Assembly (NCBI RefSeq): GCF_000719285.1
Contig: NZ_JOFS01000035.1
Location: 1 to 64,000 of the forward strand
Source of the DNA: Streptomyces bicolor
Lineage (GTDB): Bacteria; Actinomycetota; Actinomycetes; Streptomycetales; Streptomycetaceae
DNA length: 64,000 nucleotides
Direction: 5' to 3'
Every line of letters starts with the position of its first letter. Positions within the stretch are counted from its first letter, which is position 1. Below, piece after piece: positions 27,532 through 36,762 of this stretch. The notes below the pieces were generated by a model, which had not been told where the DNA came from, ran no database searches, and saw only the letters and a program-made list of their open reading frames with translations. A program made the position numbers and the translations under genes.

Positions 27532-28089
27532 CGCATACTTCGACCGTCCACGACCGCGTCCGCGAGCGGTCCAGGAATCGTGCCTCGTTCTCGGGCCCAT
27601 CAGCTGGCTCATACAGCCCGGGAAAAGCGGTATCAGCCAGCTGAGACCGAGGGTTGATGTGACGACCAGACAAGGCCTCGGGCAGCCCCTCGGGGGCGCT
27701 GTCTCTGAGAAGCGCGGAGGCGGATACCGGTCGACTGGATCCGGTGGACGATGCGCACCGGCCCGCTCGTCGACGCGCTCATCGAGCATCTGGTCAGTGA
27801 TCTGGGCCACTATGCCCTGGAAAAATGGCTTTCATGTCGTCGTGGAGGGCGCTGTCCCGGCACGAGCTGACCCATGGGCGTGCGGCGGGCTGCGGCTCGG
27901 TGACCGGCGGGGCGGCCAGGCCGGGTCACCAGGGGGGCCGGGCCGCTCGCGCCGGGGACCACCGTGGTTCTGCGACGGCCCCCTGCCTCCCTTCCCGACA
28001 GGTCAGCTGGACGACCGACCGGGCCGGCCTGGCACACCGCGTGAGGGATGATGGGGATGGAATGACGGAACGTGAGGTCAGGAGCTTGC
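27532..28089. other. Intergenic stretch
   Basis: No gene I can support. A short plus-strand segment (MRTGPLVDALIEHLVSDLG, YALEKWL at about 27750-27830) has coding-like composition but no context or recognised family. Confidence 0.3.
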
Positions 28090-28428
28090 ATGGCGAAGCG
28101 GGTTCACCGACCCCGTGAGGATGCGGAGTTCGATTTCATCCTCGGGATGAGCGGAGTTCCGGTCCTCGCATACTTCACCGGGACATGGCCCAAGGCAATC
28201 GAGCCCTGCCGGGTGATGGACCTCGTCGTGGGTCGCATCGCCGAGGACTACGCGGGCCGCCTGACGGCCGTCCGCGCCGACATCACGCGTTGTCCGGCCG
28301 CAACCGAGCGATACGGCATCACCGGAGCCCCGTCCTACGTCCTGCTGAAGGGGGGAGAGGCGGTGGCGCACGGCACGGGGCCTATGACCATCGCCGAGGT
28401 ACGGAAGTTCCTGGACGGCCACCTCTGA
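28090..28428 (+). CDS. Thioredoxin-fold protein lacking CxxC
   Basis: 112 residues from ATG 28090 (CAGGAG 7 bases upstream). The fold is recognisable: VPVLAYFTGTWPKAIEPCRV takes the place of the usual WCGPC region, VRADITRCPAATERYGITGA follows, then the cis-Pro loop APSYVLLKGGEAV and a C-terminal helix. The active site keeps Trp and the second Cys only, with three extra residues, so dithiol redox activity is unlikely. A chaperone-like or monothiol role is possible. It is a single gene at the right end of the block that splits a DNA ligase. Confidence 0.75.
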   Translation: MAKRVHRPREDAEFDFILGMSGVPVLAYFTGTWPKAIEPCRVMDLVVGRIAEDYAGRLTAVRADITRCPAATERYGITGAPSYVLLKGGEAVAHGTGPMTIAEVRKFLDGHL

Positions 28429-28533
28429 GCGGCCGCTGCGGCATGTGGCTGCGAGGCCCGTCACGTCTCGTCTATGGGAGCTGCGCCGCCTGAGACACCT
28501 TGGGGCTGAGACACCCCCACAGGTCACATAAGC

Positions 28534-28692
28534 GCCATCCAGCGCCGTCGCGTCCGGCAGCTGTGCACTTGCGGCGGCCACGATCTCCGGGAACGCCGGC
28601 GCCATGTCCGTGCGGCGCCGGGAACGCAGCACCACTCGCCCAGCGTCCAGGGAGAACAGAGCCCGAAACCCGTCGTTCTCCAGACTTTGATA
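28534..28692 (-). pseudogene. ATP-dependent DNA ligase, N-terminal fragment
   Basis: The minus frame gives ENDGFRALFSLDAGRVVLRS, then RRRTDMAPAFPEIVAAASAQ, LPDATALDG. This is the stretch after the catalytic lysine motif of ATP-dependent ligases (the usual KxDG is here ENDG, so the lysine is lost). Homology ends at ALDG (28534), exactly where the fragment at 23346-23908 resumes with GELVVW. Confidence 0.7.
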
Positions 28693-28740
28693 TGTTCATG
28701 AGACATCAGCTCGCTGTCTGGGCCACTTCAGAACCGGCGC

Positions 28741-28848
28741 ATGATCGGCAAGCAGCTCAACATCGCCGAGGCCCGCCACCGCCTGGCCCGGCGGATCTTC
28801 TTCGGTCAGCGCGGCGAACTGCGCCAGCACGACCGCAAGGGCATGGAG
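28741..28848 (+). mobile_element. Tn3-family transposase scrap
   Basis: About 36 codons (LNIAEARHRLARRIFFGQRG, ELRQHDRKGMEDQ) match the strongly conserved RxxLxxxIFFGxxGE block near the C-terminus of Tn3 TnpA. Nothing else of the element remains. Confidence 0.65.
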
Positions 28849-28958
28849 GACCAGCCCTTTTTCCGCCCCGCGCAGGCCGGCCGCCGACCGCTGCGCCAAC
28901 CGTCGGCCGATGAGAACGCCAGCGAGGCGAAGCGGAGCGTTGCCGAGGGCAGAACAGT

Positions 28959-29636
28959 TCACGTTTCGTAGCGGCCATGGTGCGCGCGTGAGAGGGCGGC
29001 GGCGCCCTGGCAGGCGAGGGTGGCGGCATCGTCTGCGTACTGGGGGATGTCGTCGGGCCATTTCGAGGTCGGCTGGAGGATCAGCAGCGAGACGGCACCG
29101 TGCAGGCACGCGCAGATGGCCCGGGTCAGTGCCGTCACATCGCCGTGGAGCACGCCGGCGTCGGCGCATCGCTGCACCGTTTCCCGCAGGAATCGGAAGC
29201 AGGCGTCGGCGACCTGCTCAGTGGCGGCCGTCGCGGGTCCGGTCGCGACCAGGCGGTAGCGCAGGGGATGGTCGAGCCCGAACCTGATGTAGGCGACACT
29301 GCGCTGGTGGAGTTCGGCGAACGGGTCGGTGGTCTGGGCGCTGATGCTCAGCATCCGTCGGCCGAGCTCGTCCCAGACGCCGAGGCACACGGTGTGCAGC
29401 AGTTCCAGTCGGTTGTCGAAGTGCAGATATACCGAGGGGGTGCTGACCCCGACAGCCTGTGCCACCGCACGGATGGTCACGCCGTCCTCGCCGGCGTCGT
29501 CGAGCAGCGTGCCGGCCGCTTCGATGAGCTCGTCCCTCAGTCGGCCGCCGTGGCCTCGCTTGGCGCGACTGCGCCGACGGCCTTCGGTTGTGCTGGCGCG
29601 GCCGTCGGCTGTGGTCTGGCCGGGTCCCTCAGTCAT
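28959..29636 (-). CDS. TetR/AcrR-family repressor
   Basis: 225 residues from ATG 29636. The N-terminal HTH is at about residues 35-75 (GVTIRAVAQAVGVSTPSVYL, HFDNRLELL), preceded by a basic tail (RRRSRAKRGHGG). A TetR_C_33-type ligand domain follows. Its start overlaps the 3' end of the hotdog thioesterase gene by 8 bases, so both are made from one message. The perfect palindrome at 30049-30073 in front of that message is the likely operator, giving autoregulation. Confidence 0.9.
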   Translation of the reverse strand: MTEGPGQTTADGRASTTEGRRRSRAKRGHGGRLRDELIEAAGTLLDDAGEDGVTIRAVAQAVGVSTPSVYLHFDNRLELLHTVCLGVWDELGRRMLSISAQTTDPFAELHQRSVAYIRFGLDHPLRYRLVATGPATAATEQVADACFRFLRETVQRCADAGVLHGDVTALTRAICACLHGAVSLLILQPTSKWPDDIPQYADDAATLACQGAAALSRAHHGRYET

Positions 29637-30033
29637 GGCGCCTCCGCAGGGCGACGAGTTGAGTGACGCGGACGCAGAGCCGGTCCTTGTCATCCCTGAT
29701 GTCGATTTCCACGGCGACTGTTGACTTGCCGACGTGCAGCGGGCGGGAGGTCGCGAAGGCGCCGGTGCCGTGTACGGGCCGCAGGAAGTGGGTGGTGGAT
29801 TCCATGGTCGCAGGGACGGTGTCGGCGGTCCCGTTCAGCGTGGCGCACACGGCGCCGGCTACATCGGCCAGCCCCATCAGTGCCCCGCCGTGCATCGCGG
29901 CGCCGATGGTGGACTGCTCGGGCGTGTAGGCGAGTTGCGCGGTGACAGCGTCGGCCTTGAAAGATCCGAAGTGTATCCCGAGCGTCCTGGCGAACGGCGC
30001 CAAGGTGTAGACGTCTTGCGCGGTGATGGTCAT
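29629..30033 (-). CDS. PaaI-type hotdog thioesterase
   Basis: 134 residues from ATG 30033 (GAGGGG upstream). The hotdog fold is shown by the central helix region STIGAAMHGGALMGLADVAG (Gly-rich catalytic turn) and the C-terminal strands FLRPVHGTGAFATSRPLHVG and STVAVEIDIRDDKDRLCVRV. PaaI-like enzymes hydrolyse acyl- or aryl-CoA esters such as phenylacetyl-CoA derivatives. Coupling to a TetR repressor suggests induction by a fatty or aromatic acid or its CoA ester. Confidence 0.88.
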   Translation of the reverse strand: MTITAQDVYTLAPFARTLGIHFGSFKADAVTAQLAYTPEQSTIGAAMHGGALMGLADVAGAVCATLNGTADTVPATMESTTHFLRPVHGTGAFATSRPLHVGKSTVAVEIDIRDDKDRLCVRVTQLVALRRRHD

Positions 30034-30048
30034 CGCGGCCCCTCAGGT

Positions 30049-30073
30049 TGTCGCCGTTAAGTTAACGGCGACA
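30049..30073. promoter_or_regulatory. Perfect palindrome, probable TetR operator
   Basis: Arms TGTCGCCGTTAA and TTAACGGCGACA are exact reverse complements around one central G. The site ends 16 bases before the thioesterase ATG, overlapping the ribosome-site/leader zone of the thioesterase-tetR message. A 25-bp site with full symmetry is what a dimeric TetR protein of this class binds. Confidence 0.75.
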
Positions 30074-30426
30074 TGTTATGTGGATGTCGCGGTTCGCGTC
30101 CACGCATGTGGCGCGAGGCTGCAGGGCTGTGCGGTCTTCTGGTGCCGATCGGAGGCGTGATGAGAGACGCCGAGTTGTCACTCGGATGAGACAACTTCAA
30201 GTGTCTGGAGAACCGTCCCACTTGGGCCCGCTGGCCCATCCCGGCAGCAGGACAGCATCATGCACAGAGGTGGCCGGCATCGGCTCCGGCAGCGTCCACA
30301 TCACAACCCATGCCTTCCACCCACACGATCCGCCGCCCCAGTGTCGGTAACGGCTGAATCGTGGTTCTGGATCACTTTCAGTGCCGGAGCCACGGAGGGT
30401 CACCACAAGCGCGATCATGAACGGCC
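30074..30426. other. Intergenic stretch, left flank of ISL3 relic
   Basis: No gene seen. The promoter of the thioesterase-tetR operon should lie at its left edge. The A/T-rich segment at about 30350-30400 is probably the left end of the ISL3 element, but I cannot pair it with a right end. Confidence 0.35.
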
Positions 30427-31136
30427 GTGGATGATGTGCTCCTCCGGGACCTGCGGTTCCACAAGGCCGAAGGCGTCCTGACCGAAGGCGTCGTAGTTGA
30501 GGACGAGTTGGTGGTCGTACGGGCCACCGTGTCAGCTGAGGGGGCGGCGTGTGCTGCCTGCGGAAAACTTCTCGACTCGGGTGCACAGCCGGTATGTACG
30601 CCGACTCGCCGACACCGCGATCGGCGGGCGTCCAGTCGTGATCGAGTTACAGGTCCGGCGGTTCCGCTGCCGCGAACGCACCTGCGCGCAGGCGACTTTT
30701 GCTGAGCAGGTCGACGGGCTGACCTTCCGCCACGGGCGGCGCAGTGCTGGACTGCAGACGGTCCCGCAGCAGCTGGCGGTGATGCTGGTCGGCCGTGCCG
30801 GCGCCCGCCTGGCCAACGCGCTCGCCGTACGGGCGAGTCGGTCAACGCTCCTGCGGCTGATACGCCGCCTGCCGGAGCCTTCAACCCCGACGCCGCGTGT
30901 GCTCGGGGTGGACGACTTCGCGCTGCGCAAGGGGCACAACTACGGCACGATTCTGATCGACATCGAGTCGCGCTGCCCGGTGGATCTGTTACCCGACCGG
31001 ACCACCGCGAGGGTGGCCAAGTGGCTTGCCGACCACCCCGGCATCGAGGTGATCTGCCGTGATCGCTCCACCGCCTGTGCCGAGGCCGGACGGCTCGGCG
31101 CCCCTGACGCCATTCATGTCGCGGACCGCTGGCACT
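30427..31136 (+). mobile_element. ISL3-family transposase, N-terminal two-thirds, frameshifted
   Basis: From GTG 30427 the first frame carries the opening and a zinc-finger-like [10 protein letters not shown] frameshift near 30583 moves to a second frame with [59 protein letters not shown] (the DDE aspartate region), and [20 protein letters not shown]. It ends HVADRWHC at 31136, where an internal piece of the nearby peroxidase gene begins. The third catalytic residue region is missing. Confidence 0.8.
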
Positions 31137-31169
31137 GTCGCGTCGTCGGCCGCGGCCCGCAGGTGCCAG
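31137..31169 (+). repeat. 33-bp direct repeat of peroxidase-gene sequence
   Basis: Identical to 31953-31985 inside the peroxidase gene (same strand; starts GTCGCGTCGTCGGCCGCGGC). It sits exactly where the ISL3 transposase is cut off, so it marks a rearrangement joint. Confidence 0.8.
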
Positions 31170-31327
31170 CCCCGCCTTCCGAACAGTGCTACGCCCTCGC
31201 TGAGCACGAGCAGGCCGGGCAACAGATGGTCCGGGACCCGGGTCAGGTCCAGGCGGCCCAGGCCACGAACCTCTCGCCCTCCAGGACGAGGTCGGCTCTG
31301 AGACGTTCTGCCATCCCGGCTTCCTCA

Positions 31328-33178
31328 TCACTTCCGCCCGGCGACGTTCCAGGGTTGGAAGGCGTTCTTCACTCCGGCCAGTGCGGTCCGTAGCTCCGGG
31401 TGGTGGCGTAGCAGTACGGTCCCCATGGTGTTTTCGTCGATCCAGCGCAGCCCAGCCTTCGAATAGACCTCGGGCGTGTAGTACTCGGTGAAGAACCGAT
31501 CGCTGTTGAGGCGACGCGAGGCCATGAGGATGAAGATGCGGAACGCGGTGTCGCTGAAGGCGAATCCGGCGGGGAGTTTCTCCGCGTACAGGCCCACGGT
31601 CAGGTCCACCTTCTCGATGTCGCCGCCGTAGACCCGCTTGATCTGCTCGGCCCAGTCCCGGTTCTCGGTGAGCTCCTCGAAACTCGCGGCGGGCTTCAGG
31701 CGCAGCAGTCGGCGGAACTCGTTGTAGCGGGGAACACCGAGTTCCCTGCTGCGCAGGATGTCCGTGGCCGCGAGGTCCTGCAGGTGACCGTCCGGCCGCT
31801 CGAACTCTTGCAGGAACTTCGGGAAGTTGTGCATGGTGACCAGGCCCGGGTGCAGCGTGCCGAAGCTGTAGAGCAGGTCACGCATGGGGACGGTGTCCAT
31901 GACCTTCAGTGCCTCGGGACCGGCGAGATCGCGGAAGGTGGCCTCCCGCAGCGTCGCGTCGTCGGCCGCGGCCCGCAGGTGCCAGTCGTCGCGGACCAAC
32001 GGGTGCATGCGGTAGACGGCGACGAACTCCTCGGTGAGCGTGTACGGAACGCTGTAGTGGTCGGTCTCGGCACCGGGGATGCCGCTGATCACCTCGGAGC
32101 TGCTGATCCGCCCGAAGAGGTTGTGCGCGCGCTCGCCGGCGAGTCCCCACCAGTTGGTGCGCAGCGCGGTGACGGTGGTCGGGTGGCTGATGACTGCCGG
32201 CGTCCACTCCACTGTGTGGATCTTGGCGAGGAGGGCGGCGTTGACCAGCCTGGCGCGCTGGAAGAGCTCCTCGTCGTCCCAGCCGGGGTACTGCGCGTGG
32301 AGGTGGTCACAGATGGCGTTGTGCTCCTTGGCGAACAGCGTCTGCATCATCGCGAGCCCCAGCCAGAAGCCGGGCACCCGGGACGGGTCGTGGTCCGGGT
32401 CGGACGGCAAGGGTGTCCCATGGTCGCCCCACAGACGCAGCTTGCCGTTTTCCCCGGTGCGCAGGACACGCTGCTCCTCCTCGCTCGACCCGTAGATCTG
32501 GGAGGCGTCCCACCAGTGCGAGGAGACGTTGACGCGCGTGTCAGGGGTGCCCGCCGGTGCGTGGGGGTCGCGCGTGGGGTCGTCGGGGGTGCGCATGATC
32601 TGCATGGGGCGCTCGGGCCAGGGGTCGTCGTCGCGTAGCGGGACGGTCCACGGCCGGTCCGTGGGGCTTGTGCCGTGGCTGAACCAGTCGCGCACCATGA
32701 ACTGCAGCCATGCCGCCACGAGGGAGTTCACCGTCTCGGCAGGGATGAACTCGTCCCGGGTGAGCAGTTCGCGGCTGACCACCCGCGGGTTGGGCGAGGA
32801 GAGCACGTCTGCGGCCGAGACCGGGGGAATCTGATCCAGCGGGATGTTACGGCCGAAGCGGGTGCCGGCCATGCCCATCCGCGGCTGGTCGAGGTCGTTG
32901 TAACTGCCGTCGGCCGTCCGGTTGACCAGGAATGCCTTGCCGTTCCGAGGTGCCGGCTCCGGTACGTTCACCGCGGGGATCCGGTTGGTGTCGTGCAGGT
33001 TCTCCTGCCGCAGCTTCACCCGCAGCCCGAGCAGGGTACCGAGTCCGAGCGGGACGGGCAGTTTGTCCCAGCCGATCCTGCGGTCCAGGAATTCGGCGAC
33101 GCCGGTGACGACACGCCAGGGCAGTGTGCGTCGGTAGCCGGACCTCGCGTCGCGGGTGGACGGTAGCTGGTCAGTCAT
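31328..33178 (-). CDS. Animal-type heme peroxidase family protein
   Basis: 616 residues from ATG 33178, full length for bacterial members of the animal heme peroxidase / alpha-dioxygenase superfamily. Supporting segments are [13 protein letters not shown] (distal heme side), [53 protein letters not shown], and [14 protein letters not shown] (proximal side). Relatives oxygenate fatty acids or act as peroxidases. The start overlaps the stop of the upstream GMC oxidoreductase gene (ATGA), so the product is made together with an H2O2-generating type flavoenzyme. That pairing suggests oxidase-to-peroxidase supply, possibly on a lipid or aromatic substrate. Confidence 0.88.
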   Translation of the reverse strand: MTDQLPSTRDARSGYRRTLPWRVVTGVAEFLDRRIGWDKLPVPLGLGTLLGLRVKLRQENLHDTNRIPAVNVPEPAPRNGKAFLVNRTADGSYNDLDQPRMGMAGTRFGRNIPLDQIPPVSAADVLSSPNPRVVSRELLTRDEFIPAETVNSLVAAWLQFMVRDWFSHGTSPTDRPWTVPLRDDDPWPERPMQIMRTPDDPTRDPHAPAGTPDTRVNVSSHWWDASQIYGSSEEEQRVLRTGENGKLRLWGDHGTPLPSDPDHDPSRVPGFWLGLAMMQTLFAKEHNAICDHLHAQYPGWDDEELFQRARLVNAALLAKIHTVEWTPAVISHPTTVTALRTNWWGLAGERAHNLFGRISSSEVISGIPGAETDHYSVPYTLTEEFVAVYRMHPLVRDDWHLRAAADDATLREATFRDLAGPEALKVMDTVPMRDLLYSFGTLHPGLVTMHNFPKFLQEFERPDGHLQDLAATDILRSRELGVPRYNEFRRLLRLKPAASFEELTENRDWAEQIKRVYGGDIEKVDLTVGLYAEKLPAGFAFSDTAFRIFILMASRRLNSDRFFTEYYTPEVYSKAGLRWIDENTMGTVLLRHHPELRTALAGVKNAFQPWNVAGRK

Positions 33179-35112
33179 CGGATCCTCCTGGCGGACGGTT
33201 CGACGGTGCTTGGTTGGTTGGGTGGCAGGGCTTCGGCGAGGATCACGTAACTGGCCTTCTCACTGATCATGTAGGTCGGAGTGGCGACGAAGAATCCGGG
33301 AATTCGGGGGAAGACGGAGGCGTCCACGACACGCAACCGCTGCACGCCGCAGACCCGGAACCGGCTGTCGACGACGGAGGCGGGATCGTCGGGACGCCCC
33401 ATCGGGCAGGTGCAGGACGCATGGTGGCCCCACGCCTCGTCCTGCACCCAGCGGCGGATGTGCTCGCGGGTGCGGACACCCTCGCCGGGCCACAGCTCCT
33501 TCTTGATCACGTCTTCGGCTCGGCGGTTCATGCCGCGCACGAATTCGACGGCGTCGACCATCGCGTCGAGGTCCGCGCCGGTCTTGTCGGTGCCCTCCGT
33601 GAAGTAGTGGAAGTTCACCTGCGGGGTGTCCCGGGGATCGGCCGACCTCAGGCGCACTCGCCCTGCTGTGTTCCGTGTCCCGGCCTTGAGGACCGCCCAG
33701 GTGAAACGGTCCTTGCGCAGCAGCCCGTCCCGGGAGTAGCCGGGGTAGTAGCCGCGGAAGTCGGCGGGCAGCCCGAAGACGAACAGGTCCGGTGCGTCCA
33801 GATCGGCACGGGACTTGCGGGTGATGCCGACGACGGCTCCGTTCGTGGTGTAGGGCCCTTTGCCGCGCTGCCAGTCGCGATAGCAGCGGTCGGGTGGCGT
33901 GTTGGGCTCGGGCGCGTGGAAGGAGCAGCCTTTGATGATCGGGAACTCCCGGGCCATCTGGCTGACCACGCCGACCTCGTAGCGGTCCTGGAGGTTCCGG
34001 CCGACGCCCTGTCGGTCGACGCGCACCGTGATGCCATGGCGCTCCAACTCGTCACGCGGGCCGATCCCGGACAGCATCAGCAGCTGCGGTGTGTTGAAGG
34101 CACCAGCGGCCAAGATCACCTCGCGCCGGGCCAGCACCAGCTGCGGCGACGCGAGGGGGGAGTCCCCGTCGGCGGCGGGATCGGCTCGGTAGGCGTGCTC
34201 GCGGGCGAGGTACTCGACGCCGACCGCCGCGTCGTTTTCGTCCAGCACGACGCGCGTCACCAGCACGTGCGGCCGTACGACGAGCCGGTCGGGGTACTTC
34301 TCGCGTACGGCCGCGACCCGCTCGCGTACGGCACTGCGCCGCCCGTCGGCAGTGACGGACATGGGGATCTGCCACAGTCCTTCGAGCGCATCGGTCTGCA
34401 CGCGCCAGTCATTGGGGTCAACCAGGGCGCGCAGGCCCTCCAGAGGCGACAGCGGCCGGCCGAGGAAGTCGGCGAGCTCGCCCTCCGCCGCGTTCAGTAC
34501 GACCTTCAGCAGCTGCTTGTCCTGGATGATCAGCCCGGGGTCGGCCAGCCGTGTGGGCAGCCAGCCGTCGAATCCGTGCCGCGACCTGTTGACGTACCGC
34601 CCGGAGACGAACGGCAGCGCCCGCAGCAGCGCTGCCAGCAGCCGGTTGGACGGTAGTGTCCTGGGGCGCGGCCGGTATTCGCAGCGCTCGAGCCGCTCGA
34701 AGTAGGCGCGCATCGACGCGCTGCTCCAGGAGTCATCCCCGGTCGCCCGGGCGATCCGGTCCCAGTCCGCGTTGTACGGGTAGACGGTGATCAGCGCGTG
34801 GTGGGCGGAGCAGCCGCCGATCGCCCCGGCACGCGGGTAGAGGATTCCCTTGCCGGGGACGGCCTTGGTGTCGCGCTGGTGCTGTTCCTCGTCCGCGTAG
34901 TGGCGCACGAAGTAGTCCCAGCGCTGTGCGGGGTCCTCGGTGGCGTCGGGGTGGAAGGCGGGAACAAGGTAGTTGTCGTTGGTGTGTTCGCCGCCCGCGT
35001 CGAGGAGCAGGACCCGCATGCCGGCTTCGGCGAGGCGGGCGGCGAGCGGGCCGCCGCCGGCCCCCGCCCCCACTACGACGTAGTCGAACCCTTCCGCGGC
35101 GGTCGCCGTCAC
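33175..35112 (-). CDS. GMC-family FAD-dependent oxidoreductase
   Basis: 645 residues from ATG 35112. The N-terminal FAD-binding fold is DYVVVGAGAGGGPLAARLAE and LLLDAGGEHTND. Next come the GMC signature region around YPRAGAIGGCSAHHALI and the C-terminal active-site segment WGHHASCTCPMGRP, with the His used for hydride abstraction, followed by VVDSRFRVCGVQRLRVVDAS. GMC enzymes oxidise alcohols (choline, cholesterol, sugars, aryl alcohols), often giving H2O2. It overlaps by 4 bases both the membrane protein gene before it and the peroxidase gene after it, making a tightly coupled three-gene operon. Confidence 0.92.
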   Translation of the reverse strand: MTATAAEGFDYVVVGAGAGGGPLAARLAEAGMRVLLLDAGGEHTNDNYLVPAFHPDATEDPAQRWDYFVRHYADEEQHQRDTKAVPGKGILYPRAGAIGGCSAHHALITVYPYNADWDRIARATGDDSWSSASMRAYFERLERCEYRPRPRTLPSNRLLAALLRALPFVSGRYVNRSRHGFDGWLPTRLADPGLIIQDKQLLKVVLNAAEGELADFLGRPLSPLEGLRALVDPNDWRVQTDALEGLWQIPMSVTADGRRSAVRERVAAVREKYPDRLVVRPHVLVTRVVLDENDAAVGVEYLAREHAYRADPAADGDSPLASPQLVLARREVILAAGAFNTPQLLMLSGIGPRDELERHGITVRVDRQGVGRNLQDRYEVGVVSQMAREFPIIKGCSFHAPEPNTPPDRCYRDWQRGKGPYTTNGAVVGITRKSRADLDAPDLFVFGLPADFRGYYPGYSRDGLLRKDRFTWAVLKAGTRNTAGRVRLRSADPRDTPQVNFHYFTEGTDKTGADLDAMVDAVEFVRGMNRRAEDVIKKELWPGEGVRTREHIRRWVQDEAWGHHASCTCPMGRPDDPASVVDSRFRVCGVQRLRVVDASVFPRIPGFFVATPTYMISEKASYVILAEALPPNQPSTVEPSARRIR

Positions 35113-35507
35113 GTCTTCTCCTGGCCGCCGGTCAGGGCACTGACGGCCAGCGCGGTGTTGACGGCGGAGATCAGGGTCGTCAGGGCGGCGGTGCGGGGTG
35201 CCAGATGGCCGCGCAGCCCGAGCATCGCCGCAGTCACCGTGTCGCTGCCATGGATGAGCACACCCTCCCGCAGGTCCTGGGTGAGGCGCTCGTCGCGGCT
35301 GGTGAGCAGGTCGAGGCCGAGCAGGATGGTGCGGATGCCGAAGAGCCGGAAGGCGTAGACGGCGGCGGGGTTGGGTTCGCAGTCCCGGTCGAGTCTGTGG
35401 ATGAGGAGCGTGGGGGCGAGCAGGCCGGCGGCCCCGTTGAAGAGCCGGATGCCGGCCAGCCCGAGAACCGCCGCGGAACGAATTCCGGCAACACGCTGTC
35501 CTGTCAT
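35109..35507 (-). CDS. Small integral membrane protein, first gene of GMC/peroxidase operon
   Basis: 132 residues from ATG 35507 (AAGGAGA upstream). There are about four hydrophobic segments: IRSAAVLGLAGIRLFNGAAG, the YAFRLFGIRTILLGLDLL region, TVTAAMLGLRGHLAP and TALTTLISAVNTALAVSAL. No catalytic motif is visible. Similar small proteins occur beside oxidoreductases in actinobacteria and may anchor or couple them to the membrane. Its stop overlaps the GMC start. Confidence 0.75.
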   Translation of the reverse strand: MTGQRVAGIRSAAVLGLAGIRLFNGAAGLLAPTLLIHRLDRDCEPNPAAVYAFRLFGIRTILLGLDLLTSRDERLTQDLREGVLIHGSDTVTAAMLGLRGHLAPRTAALTTLISAVNTALAVSALTGGQEKT

Positions 35508-36096
35508 GGTGTCTCCTTGAAAGGGACTGCGGGGCGGGCGCAGCTCACCCAGGTAGTTGTCCCTGCCGGACGCGTCTCGACCCAGGCCACCCGTGAGATC
35601 CACCCGCTCGGCCCTCGGACCGGCAACGCGAAGTGACGTCGCTACGGAGGGTTCGTTCGGGTGGTCCGCTCCCGAGGCGATCAGCTCCGGCCGAGCCGGC
35701 GCGCGCTGCTACCGGTGGTTTGTTCACGGTGTGGTCTGTGCCGGAGCAGGCCGTGAGTGAAGGGTTCAGCAGCCGCCACGTCCCCTCGACCGTGTATCCC
35801 GGGCCACGGTCCACCGCTGGTCGACCCAGCCGTGGACCAGTGGGCCCCGTTCCCCTCGTACAGGTTGTAACCATCCCGGTGCGCCATGGGGGCTCGCTCC
35901 CTCGCTGGCGCCCAGTGGCTCAGCTGAGCCGGCCGTTCGGCGGGCCTCGGTCGGTGACTCTCTGCAACAACCGCCGCGGCGCAGCAGCCTCGACGAAGCC
36001 GCCCACTTCCCAGGGATCAGCACCCCGGACAAAGTGCTCGCATCTAGGCTGATCACACCGGCCCTGGCAGGGCCTTTGCGGGAAGGAAAGCAGCGG
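35508..36096. other. Intergenic stretch between divergent units
   Basis: No supportable gene. It contains the upstream regions of the GMC operon (left) and of the methyltransferase operon (right). Confidence 0.4.
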
Positions 36097-36762
36097 ATGC
36101 CGCGCAGTGAGCACGAACTGGCCGACCTCCAGCGCGAGCACTGGCAGCAGACCTACGGGACTCATCCGGGCATGTACGGGGAGCGTCCCTCGGAGCCTGC
36201 CGTGCACGCCGCCCATGTGTTCCGGGCGGCCGGGGCGCGGGAGGTGCTGGAGCTGGGGGCCGGGCACGGCCGCGATGCGCTGTACTTCGCCCGCGAGGGC
36301 TTCACTGTGCTGGCCACCGACTTCAGCCCGGTCGGCCTGGAGCAGCTGCAAGCCGCCGCCGACGCTCAAGGGGTGGCCGGGCGGGTCACCACGGCGGTGC
36401 ACGACGTCCGTGAGCCGCTGCCGGTCGCCGACGCCTCGGTGGACGCGGTGTTCGCGCACATGCTGCTGTGCATGGCCCTGTCCACGAAGGAGATCGGTGC
36501 CCTGGTCGCCGAGGTCGGCCGGGTGCTGCGGCCGGGCGGCACCTTCGTCTACACCGTGCGGCACACCGGCGACGCCCACTACGGGGCTGGCACCGGCCAC
36601 GGGGACGACATCTGGGAGCACGGCGGCTTCGCCGTCCACTTCTTCCCCCGAGGCCTGGTTGACGCCCTCGCTGACGGCTGGGCCCTTGAGGAAGTCCACC
36701 CGTTCGAGGAGGGTGACCTGCCCCGGCGGCTGTGGCGTATCACCCAGGCCCGGCCGCGATGA
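36097..36762 (+). CDS. Class I SAM-dependent methyltransferase
   Basis: 221 residues from ATG 36097 (GGGAAGGAAAG upstream). Motif I VLELGAGHGRDALYFAREG, then VLATDFSPVGLEQLQAA, DAVFAHMLLCMALS and VLRPGGTFVYTVRHTGDA are standard for the Methyltransf_25/11 group. The AGHGRDALYFA pattern is seen in TehB/thiopurine-type enzymes that methylate soft nucleophiles such as thiols or metalloid oxyanions. Its stop overlaps the start of a TusA-like gene, and a chromate transporter follows. Confidence 0.85.
   Translation: MPRSEHELADLQREHWQQTYGTHPGMYGERPSEPAVHAAHVFRAAGAREVLELGAGHGRDALYFAREGFTVLATDFSPVGLEQLQAAADAQGVAGRVTTAVHDVREPLPVADASVDAVFAHMLLCMALSTKEIGALVAEVGRVLRPGGTFVYTVRHTGDAHYGAGTGHGDDIWEHGGFAVHFFPRGLVDALADGWALEEVHPFEEGDLPRRLWRITQARPR

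Noticed and set aside
26305..27810. 500-codon N-terminal extension of the ferredoxin reductase
   Set aside because: The extension is antisense to the PucR-type regulator. The family starts close to ATG 26304.
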